Source: Leucobacter edaphi
Lineage (GTDB): Bacteria > Actinomycetota > Actinomycetes > Actinomycetales > Microbacteriaceae
DNA: 64,000 bases
Assembly: GCF_016522535.1 (NCBI RefSeq)
Contig: NZ_JAEHOI010000006.1
Coordinates: 62,001 to 126,000, forward strand
Direction: 5' to 3'
Below the pieces are notes generated by a model that saw only the letters and a program-made list of their open reading frames with translations, ran no database searches and had not been told where the DNA came from. Every line of letters starts with the position of its first letter. Positions within the stretch are counted from its first letter, which is position 1. Made by a program: the position numbers and the translations under genes. Shown here one piece after another: positions 57,475-64,000 of this stretch.

Positions 57475-58863
57475 CTACCGCGCGACCGGCCAGTCGGCCT
57501 CGCTCGGCAGGTGGATGAGCTTCTGGTTCAGGAACTCGGAGATCGCGTAGCGCCCGAGCTCGCGGCCGAAGCCCGACGCCTTCGTGCCGCCGAACGGGAG
57601 TTCCGGCGAGTCGGCGAGGGACTCGTTGACGTAGACCATGCCGGTGTCGAGCGCGTCGGCAACCCGGAACGCCTGCTCGCGGTCCGTCGTGAACAGGTAG
57701 GAGCCGAGCCCGAACGGGATGTCGTTCGCGAGCTCGATCGCCTCGGCCTCGGAGCCGACGCGGTAGAACTGGGCGACGGGGCCGAAGAACTCGGTCTGCG
57801 ACGTCCCCGATCCGACCGGGACCTCCTCGAGCGCCGTGGTCCGGAAGAACGCGCCGTCGGCGACGCCGTCGCCGAGCGTCAGCTTCGCACCGTCCGCCAC
57901 CGCGCGCGCAACCTGCTGCTCGAGCTCCTCGGCCGCCGCGACCGAGGACATCGGGCCGACACGCACGCCCTCGAGGTCCGGATCCCCCACGGGAGCTGCG
58001 GCGAGCGCCCCGACGAACGCGTCGCGGAATGCGTCGTACAGCTCGTCGATGATGATGAAGCGCTTCGCGCCGTTGCACGCCTGGCCGCTGTTGTGGAGAC
58101 GCGAGTTGAACGCCGCAGTGATCGCGTCCTCCATGCGGTCGACGCTGAGCACGATGAACGGATCGGAGCCGCCGAGCTCGAGCACGACGGGCTTGAGGTA
58201 TCGCCCGGCGAGCTCGCCGACGGAGCGGCCCGCGGCCTCGGAACCGGTGAGGGAGACGCCGCGCACGCGCGGGTCGGCGATGACGCCCTCGATCCTGGCG
58301 CTCTCGAGGAAGAGGTTCTGGTACGCGCCCTCAGGCAGACCCGCCTCGGCGAGGATTGCGGCGATCGCCGCGGACGACTCCGGGCACTGCGAGGCCGGCT
58401 TCAGCAGGATCGTGTTCCCGGCGAGCAGGTTCGGCGCCGCGAAGCGCGCGATCTGGTAGAACGGGAAGTTCCACGGCATGATCCCGAGCAGGGCCCCGAG
58501 TGGGGTGGGGCGCACGATCGCCGTGCGGCCGCGCTTCGAGTCGATGACCTCGTCGGCGAGGTACTGGGCGCCCTCTTCCCCGTAGTAGCGGTAGATGAGC
58601 ACGACGAAGTCGATCTCGCCGAGGGCCTGCCAGCGGGGCTTCCCGACCTCGCGCACGATAATGTCGGCGAGCTCCTCACGGCGCTCCTGATGGAGATCCG
58701 CCGTCCGGCGCAGGATCGCGGAGCGCTCGTCGAGGCTCAGCGCGCCAAGGGTCGCCCTGGCGGCGTCGGCCCGCGCGATCGTCGCCTCGAGTTCCGCATC
58801 GCTCAGGGGCGCGAGCGCGTCGCCCTGCTCGCCCGTCGCCGGGTTCACCACTCTGTACACCAT
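57475..58863 (-). CDS. NAD(P)-dependent aldehyde dehydrogenase, short succinate-semialdehyde-DH type
   Basis: 462 residues from ATG 58863 (GAGGACCCC upstream). ALDH features: IMPWNFPFYQIARFAAPNLLAG, SLTGSEAAGRSVGELAG, VLELGGSDPFIVL and the nucleophilic Cys in NSGQACNGAKRFIII. The end PELPFGGTKASGFGRELGRYAISEFLNQKLI matches the about 460-residue GabD1/GabD2-like actinobacterial branch. It differs from the 493-residue GabD at 25369. It lies alone on the minus strand, divergent from an aminotransferase, so it may oxidise the aldehyde that the aminotransferase releases. Confidence 0.88.
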   Translation of the reverse strand: MVYRVVNPATGEQGDALAPLSDAELEATIARADAARATLGALSLDERSAILRRTADLHQERREELADIIVREVGKPRWQALGEIDFVVLIYRYYGEEGAQYLADEVIDSKRGRTAIVRPTPLGALLGIMPWNFPFYQIARFAAPNLLAGNTILLKPASQCPESSAAIAAILAEAGLPEGAYQNLFLESARIEGVIADPRVRGVSLTGSEAAGRSVGELAGRYLKPVVLELGGSDPFIVLSVDRMEDAITAAFNSRLHNSGQACNGAKRFIIIDELYDAFRDAFVGALAAAPVGDPDLEGVRVGPMSSVAAAEELEQQVARAVADGAKLTLGDGVADGAFFRTTALEEVPVGSGTSQTEFFGPVAQFYRVGSEAEAIELANDIPFGLGSYLFTTDREQAFRVADALDTGMVYVNESLADSPELPFGGTKASGFGRELGRYAISEFLNQKLIHLPSEADWPVAR

Positions 58864-59111
58864 CGGGGTCCTCCTCGGAATCCACGTTTCGCTTGCGCGC
58901 ATCGCCGTTGACTCCCGCGGATCCGGGGCGCCTCGGTGCGCGGCACCAGCCTACGAACGAGCCGGGCGGCTGGCGTTGTACAGTGCGGCGAGATCGGGTG
59001 CGGCGGCTATCCGTTGTGTCGAATCCCGCTGCGCGCGGGGTGGCGCTATCTTAAGGCTCGGATCATCAGCCAGCGCGGGCTCACGATCCCCTGATCAGCG
59101 AAGGAGCTCCC

Positions 59112-60302
59112 ATGCCGCAGCAAGCCTCACGGATGCAACTCGTCCGGCCGTCGGCGATCCGGGAGCTGCTCGCGCTCGCGGCGGATCCCGACGTCATCTC
59201 CTTCGGGGGCGGCTACCCCGATCCGGATCTGTTTCCCGCGCGGGAGCTGGCCGCGGCCTACGCCCGCGCCCTCGGCGAGCAGGCAGCGGTATCGCTGCAG
59301 TACACCCACTCCGAGGGCCTGCCGCGCCTGCGCGAGCAGCTTGCCGAGCGGATGCGCGCCGACGGGATGGAGTGCGGCCCGGAGCACCTGTTCCTCGTTC
59401 AGGGCGCCCAGCAGGCCATCGACCTGGTCGGCAAGATGTGGCTCGAGCCGGGCGATGTCGTGCTCACGGAGGAGCCCACCTTCCTCGGCGGCCTCGTCGG
59501 CCTGAACCCGTACGAGCCGGAGTATCGCGCGGTGCGCACCGACGATCACGGAATGGATCCCGATCATCTCGAGGAGGTGCTGCGCGCGAACCCGCGCGCG
59601 AAGCTCATCTACACGATCCCCGATTTCCACAATCCGACCGGCGTGACGATGACAACGGAGCGCCGCCGCAGGGTCGTTGAGCTCGCCCGAGAGCACGATG
59701 TCGTGATCCTCGAGGACGCCCCCTACCGTGAGCTGTACTTCGGCGCGGCCCCGCTGCCGACCCTGAAGAGCTTCGACACCGACGGGCGCGTGTTCCACGT
59801 CGGAAGCTTCTCGAAGACGCTCGCACCGGGCCTGCGCACGGCGTGGGTGGTCGCCGATGCCGAGCTCATCGAACGGCTGGCGCTCTTGAAACTCGCGTCG
59901 GACACGCAGAACAGCACCCTGAACATGGCGGCGATCTCGAACTATCTCGAGGAGCAGGACTACGACGCACACCTCGATCGGATCCGCGACCACTACCGCG
60001 GGAAGCGCGACCACACGGTCGCGGCGCTGCGCGCCGAGCTCTCCGACGACATCCGCTACGTGACGCCGCAGGGCGGCCTGTTCCTGTGGCTGGAGTTCCC
60101 CGAGGACGTCGATACGGATCGGTTCCTCCGCGAGGTGCTCATCCCCGAGTACCGCGTCGCGTTTGTTCCCGGTTCGTCGTTCTACAGCGAAAACCCCCGA
60201 TACAGCCGGGGTAGGCTGGGTTTTCCGACACTGCCCGTCGACCGAATCAGCCAGGGCATCCGTCGCATCGCGGAGGGGTACAACGCCTTCCGCAGCGTCT
60301 AG
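59112..60302 (+). CDS. Class-I PLP aminotransferase (LysN/2-aminoadipate type)
   Basis: 396 residues from ATG 59112 (GAAGGAG upstream). PLP features are VQGAQQAIDLVGKMW, the Asn in TIPDFHNPTG, EDAPYRELYFGA and the Schiff-base lysine in GSFSKTLAPGLRTAWV. It has no winged helix. It is related to the aminotransferase at 29015-30238, but each has its own context. Directly followed, 33 bp later, by a PucR activator. The amino donor is unknown; 2-aminoadipate, kynurenine or aromatic and branched amino acids are served by relatives. Confidence 0.87.
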   Translation: MPQQASRMQLVRPSAIRELLALAADPDVISFGGGYPDPDLFPARELAAAYARALGEQAAVSLQYTHSEGLPRLREQLAERMRADGMECGPEHLFLVQGAQQAIDLVGKMWLEPGDVVLTEEPTFLGGLVGLNPYEPEYRAVRTDDHGMDPDHLEEVLRANPRAKLIYTIPDFHNPTGVTMTTERRRRVVELAREHDVVILEDAPYRELYFGAAPLPTLKSFDTDGRVFHVGSFSKTLAPGLRTAWVVADAELIERLALLKLASDTQNSTLNMAAISNYLEEQDYDAHLDRIRDHYRGKRDHTVAALRAELSDDIRYVTPQGGLFLWLEFPEDVDTDRFLREVLIPEYRVAFVPGSSFYSENPRYSRGRLGFPTLPVDRISQGIRRIAEGYNAFRSV

Positions 60303-60335
60303 GGCCCCGCGCCAGCGGTCGCAAGAAAGCCCAGC

Positions 60336-61910
60336 ATGATCCGCCTGCACGACGTCTTTGAAATCCCCGAGCTCGGCCTGACGCCCGTGGTGACTCCGAC
60401 CGGAGCCTCACCCGAGATCAGGTGGGCGCACGTGAGTGAGCTCGTCGACCCGTCACCCTGGCTCCTCGGCAAGGAACTCCTGCTCACCACAGGTTTCGCG
60501 CTCAAAGACAGCGCCACGGCGTGGGACGAGTACTGCAGCAGGGTGGCGAGCGCGCAGGTCTCGGTGGTGGGCATGAGCACCGGGCCGAGCCTGCCCTATC
60601 CGTCGATCCCGAAGGGGCTGATCGCGGCCGCGGAGAAGCACGGTCTCGCGCTCATCCACGTGCCGCACGACACGCTCATGCAGAGCGTCGTGCAGAAGGT
60701 CTCGGACGCGCTCTATCACGCGGCCAATCAGGACCTCGTGCGCTCTTTCTCGGTGCAGCGGCAGCTCAGCGAGGCCGCGTCGAGCGCCGGCGGCCCCGAC
60801 CGGATCGTCGAGGTGCTGAACCGGGTGCTCGGCTTCCAGACCGTCGTGCTCGACGAGCGGCTGCGCGTGCTCGCGAAGAGCAGCGCCGCGGCCGAGGAAC
60901 GGGTGACGCCGATCCGCGACGAACTGCGCGCGCGGCTGCGCGAGGGGCTCCGCTGGTCGATCTCGATGGAGGGGCAGGAGGACTCGCTCGTCGTTCTCCC
61001 CCTCGGCACGGAGGGCCGCCTCTCGGGGATCCTCACCCGCTCGAAACCGTCCGCCTTGAGCGTGCACGACCGGGCAGCGCTCGGGCTCGCCGCGTCGCTG
61101 CTCGGGATCCTGCTCGAGCGCCGCATGGCCTCGCAGAAGCACCGCCGCATGCTCGAATCGCAGCTCCTCAACGGGCTCCTCGCGGACTCGAGCACGGTCA
61201 CGGACGTGCAGCGCTACCTCGCACAGCACGGCGTCGAGGCCACGCACATCGAGGTCCTCAGCACGGGGCTCCCCTCCGACGAGGCGGACTACGACCAGTT
61301 CATCGCCGAGGTGCTCGAGCTGTGCGACGAGGTGCTCGTGACCCGGATGCCTGACGGCTGCATCTTCGCGCTCATCAACGCGCACGGGCCGCTCGCCGAT
61401 CCGCTGCGCGAGCTCGTGCAGCAGCTCCGCCTCGGCCACTCCGGCCTGGGCGAGCGCCGCCCGCTGCTCGGCATCGCCGAGAGCCTGTCGCAGGCCCGCT
61501 TCGCGCGCACCGTCGCGATCTCCCGCGACGTCCCGCTGCTCGAACGCGCCGACACCGGCGGGTATCGCGCCCTCATGCAGATGGGCGATCCGGAGGCCCG
61601 CCACCGCTTCGCCGACGAGGTGCTCGCGCCCCTCGACGAGGCGGACCGTTCGGGCAGGGGCGAGCTCGTGAAAACCGTCCGCGCCTATCTCACGGCGCTC
61701 GGCAACCACGAGGCGACGGCGGAGGCGCTGGGCGTCCACCGCCACACCGTCCGCGCACGTGTGACCCGGATTATGGAACTGACCGGGAGAAACCTTGCGA
61801 ACCCCGAGGATTTTCTCGAGCTCTGGCTCGCGATCGAGTGCCGCACGAGCGACGTCGGTGAACCCGAGGCCGCCGCGGATCGCTCCCCCTCCACCTCGTC
61901 CAACCGCTGA
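60336..61910 (+). CDS. PucR-family transcriptional regulator
   Basis: 524 residues. The N-terminal PucR domain (about 5-125) has VSELVDPSPWLLGKELLLTTGFAL, followed by a GAF-like middle region, the GGDEF-like CdaR segment, and a C-terminal HTH_30 domain, ELVKTVRAYLTALGNHEATAEALGVHRHTVRARVTRIMELTGRNL. Such regulators activate purine, polyamine, GABA or related nitrogen catabolism when a small-molecule inducer is present. It sits between the aminotransferase and a DadA-like oxidase, and probably controls both. Inducer unknown. Confidence 0.9.
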   Translation: MIRLHDVFEIPELGLTPVVTPTGASPEIRWAHVSELVDPSPWLLGKELLLTTGFALKDSATAWDEYCSRVASAQVSVVGMSTGPSLPYPSIPKGLIAAAEKHGLALIHVPHDTLMQSVVQKVSDALYHAANQDLVRSFSVQRQLSEAASSAGGPDRIVEVLNRVLGFQTVVLDERLRVLAKSSAAAEERVTPIRDELRARLREGLRWSISMEGQEDSLVVLPLGTEGRLSGILTRSKPSALSVHDRAALGLAASLLGILLERRMASQKHRRMLESQLLNGLLADSSTVTDVQRYLAQHGVEATHIEVLSTGLPSDEADYDQFIAEVLELCDEVLVTRMPDGCIFALINAHGPLADPLRELVQQLRLGHSGLGERRPLLGIAESLSQARFARTVAISRDVPLLERADTGGYRALMQMGDPEARHRFADEVLAPLDEADRSGRGELVKTVRAYLTALGNHEATAEALGVHRHTVRARVTRIMELTGRNLANPEDFLELWLAIECRTSDVGEPEAAADRSPSTSSNR

Positions 61911-62060
61911 TCCGGCATTCGCCAGGATGGCCTGCTCGAGCGCGCTCATTCGCTGACAGGCTGGGCAAGACCGGGTGCGACGCCGACGTGCGTGAGGCCC
62001 ACCGAACAGCGAGGTTCGTTCGCACGGCAGCCGTGGACGGGCCGGGATCCAGGAGGAACG

Positions 62061-63365
62061 ATGCCGTCCGCACCCGCCGCGCGCGCAGCCGACACGGAGG
62101 TCATCGTGGTCGGCGGCGGACTCATCGGGCTGCTCAGCGCGCACGCGCTCGCGCGCGCCGGACGCAGCGTGACGATCATCGATCGCGAGCGACCCGGCTC
62201 CGGCGCCGCCCGCGGGAATGCCGGGGAGATCACGCCGCTCAACGCGCTGCCGCTCGCTGGTCCGGCGATGGCGGCCGAAACGCTTCGCGGGGTGCTCTCC
62301 CGCACGCACTACCTGAACATTTCTCCCCTCGCGCTTCCCCGCCTGGTCCCGTTCGGCCTGTCCTTTCTCGCCCATTGCGCGCCGAGGCGGGTCGCCGCGG
62401 GCGCCCGGGCCCTCGACCAGCTCGCCCGCGGCGCATTCGCGGCGTACGACGCGCTCGCCGCCGAGGGCTTCGCGCTCGCCGGCGGCGGGACGGGCTACCT
62501 CTACACGCACCCCGACGAGCGGGTGCTCGAGGCCCACCGCCGATCGCTCATCGCCCGGGCAGACCATCTCGGCGTTGCGCACCCCGAGCCGATCCTCCGC
62601 GGTGCCGAGGTACGCGAGGCGGAACCGCTGCTCGCAGCGAGCGTGAACGCGGCCTACATCGCCCCGACCGAGCGGTTCATCGACCCCGGCCTGTTCGTCG
62701 ACGAGCTCATCGCCAGGCTCACCGAGCTGGGCGCGCGCTTCGTCTCCGGCGTCGCCGCGACGACCGTGATCCACGGCGGCTCACGTCCCGCGGTGCTCAC
62801 CCGGTCCGCGAGCGGGGAACGCCTGCTCACCGCCCAGTCCGTCATCGTGGCCGCCGGCTCACGCACCGACGCGCTCCTCTCGGCGAGCGGAATCCGCGTG
62901 CCGGCGCGGCTCCGCGTGCGCCCCGGTCGGGGATACAGCTTCACGGTCGAGTCCGAGTCGCTTCCGACCCACCTGCTCGGCTCCCTCGCGGAGCGCACGG
63001 TCGCGATCCCCATGAACGGGCGGCTCCGAATCGTCGGGCTCATGGATTTCGACGGCAGCCACGACCGCAGCGAGCCCGCGCGCGAGGCGCATCTCGCACA
63101 CCGCGCCTCCCGCTTCCTGCGCGGGATCGACTGGGATGCGACGAGCGAGCACTGGGTGGGTCCGCGGCCGATGACCGGCAGCGGGCTCCCGATCATCTCG
63201 GCGCTTCCCGGCGATCCGCGCATCGTGGTCGCGTCCGGCCACAACATGCACGGGCTGTCACTCGGCCCCGTGACGGGCGACATCGTCGCGGCGCTCGTCG
63301 CGGGCGAGCCCCCGCGCGTCTCGGGCGCAGACGTCGATCTCCGTCCGTTCGCCCTCCCCTCTTGA
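62061..63365 (+). CDS. DadA-like FAD-dependent amine/D-amino-acid oxidoreductase
   Basis: 434 residues from ATG 62061 behind a strong AGGAGG; an earlier in-frame GTG at 61992 has no site. FAD motif VIVVGGGLIGLLSAHALARAG (about 14-34) and RERPGSGAARGNAGEITPL, as in D-amino-acid dehydrogenase. The C-terminal flavin segment is WVGPRPMTGSGLPIISALPG followed by VVASGHNMHGLSLGPVTGDIVAAL. It oxidises an amine or D-amino acid to the oxo acid and passes electrons to quinone or oxygen. It is in one direction with PucR and a partial SDR; the substrate is probably the PucR-linked compound. Confidence 0.87.
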   Translation: MPSAPAARAADTEVIVVGGGLIGLLSAHALARAGRSVTIIDRERPGSGAARGNAGEITPLNALPLAGPAMAAETLRGVLSRTHYLNISPLALPRLVPFGLSFLAHCAPRRVAAGARALDQLARGAFAAYDALAAEGFALAGGGTGYLYTHPDERVLEAHRRSLIARADHLGVAHPEPILRGAEVREAEPLLAASVNAAYIAPTERFIDPGLFVDELIARLTELGARFVSGVAATTVIHGGSRPAVLTRSASGERLLTAQSVIVAAGSRTDALLSASGIRVPARLRVRPGRGYSFTVESESLPTHLLGSLAERTVAIPMNGRLRIVGLMDFDGSHDRSEPAREAHLAHRASRFLRGIDWDATSEHWVGPRPMTGSGLPIISALPGDPRIVVASGHNMHGLSLGPVTGDIVAALVAGEPPRVSGADVDLRPFALPS

Positions 63366-63412
63366 CCCTCCTCACCCCCAGCTTCCCCGCAATCTCCCGA
63401 AAGGACAGCATC

Positions 63413-64000
63413 GTGAACGACACCGCACCCGGCACCCCCTCCCTCGAGACGGAGGCCGCTTCAGGGAAGCCGATCGCGATCGTGACCGGCGGCGCTGGCG
63501 CGTTCGGCTCCGCGATCTCTCGCAGGCTCGTCGCCGCGGGAAATCACGTCGTGATCGCCGACCTCGATCTCGCGGCGGCCGAGCGCGTCGCCGCCGAGCT
63601 CGGCGACGCGAGCGCCGTTCGCGTGGACCTCGCGGACGAGGCCTCCATCTCGGCGGCGATCGCCGAGGTCCTCGCGGCGAAGGGCCGGATCGACATCCTC
63701 GTTAACAACGCGGGCTACTCCCCCGTCGGCGGCCTCGACACGACGAGCCTCGCCGACTGGGACCGCACGATCGCGATCAACCTGCGCGGCGCCTACCTGA
63801 TGTGCGCCGAGTCGGCCGAGGCGCTGCGCCGCTCCCCGGCGGCGCGCGTCGTGATGGTCGGCTCGCGCACGTGGCTCGCGGGAGGCAACCCCGCGTACAC
63901 CGCGTCGAAGGCCGGGATCGTTGGCCTCTGCCGGACCGTGGTCCAGGCCCTCGGCCCCACGGGCGGCACCTCCAACGTCGTGGCTCCCGGCCCCGTCGAC
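63413..64000 (+). CDS. SDR-family oxidoreductase, cut by window end
   Basis: The first 196 residues from GTG 63413 (GAAAGGAC upstream). After a 21-residue polar start come TGGAGAFGSAISRRLV, LVNNAGYSPVGG, VMVGSRTWLAGG and YTASK (catalytic Tyr/Lys), then VAPGPVD at the window edge. The nucleotide motif reads TGGAGAFG, where Ala-Phe replaces the usual Gly-Ile pair. The rest of the gene lies beyond the window. It is 47 bp after the DadA-like gene and probably co-transcribed. Confidence 0.85.
   Translation, partial: MNDTAPGTPSLETEAASGKPIAIVTGGAGAFGSAISRRLVAAGNHVVIADLDLAAAERVAAELGDASAVRVDLADEASISAAIAEVLAAKGRIDILVNNAGYSPVGGLDTTSLADWDRTIAINLRGAYLMCAESAEALRRSPAARVVMVGSRTWLAGGNPAYTASKAGIVGLCRTVVQALGPTGGTSNVVAPGPVD

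Noticed and set aside
1-64000. CRISPR arrays, insertion sequences, integrases or phage genes
   Set aside because: No regularly spaced repeats, transposase, recombinase or phage-protein motifs were found on either strand.

Overview
The window is high-GC, gene-dense DNA from an actinobacterium. Class-E-type LAxTG surface proteins, a CopD/CtaG fusion, the bifunctional-type dCTP deaminase and cysteine-poor (zinc-independent) S14/L33/L28 point to Microbacteriaceae; Leucobacter or a relative is my best guess, but no rRNA or other marker is present to settle it. I see no tRNA, CRISPR array, insertion sequence or phage gene.

Layout. 1-4.3 kb: a YhgE/Pip protein (cut by the window edge) and an MmpL/RND transporter, divergent from a TetR regulator across an array of operator half-sites; then dcd. 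5-12.7 kb: a phosphonate locus with a divergent GntR/UTRA repressor, phnD, phnC, a double-length phnE, an FAD amine oxidase, a PhnX-like phosphonatase and a zinc alcohol dehydrogenase. There is no PhnW transaminase, so oxidative deamination of aminoethylphosphonates is the likely route. 13-18.8 kb: two tandem paralogous secreted, sortase-anchored metallophosphoesterases. 18.9-20.3 kb: a MarR regulator and a paired SMR transporter, each behind the same 18-bp operator. 20.3-22.8 kb: CopD/CtaG and HU. 23-26.9 kb: a GntR/FCD regulator and gabT-gabD, linked by matching operators and separated by a large AT-rich hairpin.

27-43.3 kb is a compatible-solute catabolic island. It has an ectoine-type ABC importer (EhuB-C-D-A order), an ectoine-hydrolase (DoeA/EutD) homologue, an M20 deacylase, an aminotransferase, two SDRs, a YtcJ-like amidohydrolase, a ProP-like MHS permease, two Asp/Glu-racemase-fold proteins (one EutA-like, one missing its second catalytic cysteine), DUF3830, RidA, LysR and GntR/FCD genes. 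EutB and EutC are absent. Four near-identical GntR-type palindromes (31457, 37299, 41088, 42006) sit at its promoters, which argues for one regulon.

43.4-44.1 kb: rpmB-rpmG-rpsN. 44.3-54.7 kb is a long minus-strand array: a TPP enzyme, an amino-acid-type ABC importer, an MHS permease, an AcoX/NAD-kinase-fold protein and a pair of very divergent glycine-decarboxylase P-protein subunits without gcvT, gcvH or lpd. 54.8-64 kb: amidohydrolase plus 3-hydroxyacyl-CoA dehydrogenase, an aldehyde dehydrogenase, an aminotransferase, a PucR activator, a DadA-like oxidase and an SDR cut by the window end. The second half of the window is therefore mostly nitrogen- and carbon-scavenging catabolism whose exact substrates cannot be read from sequence alone.
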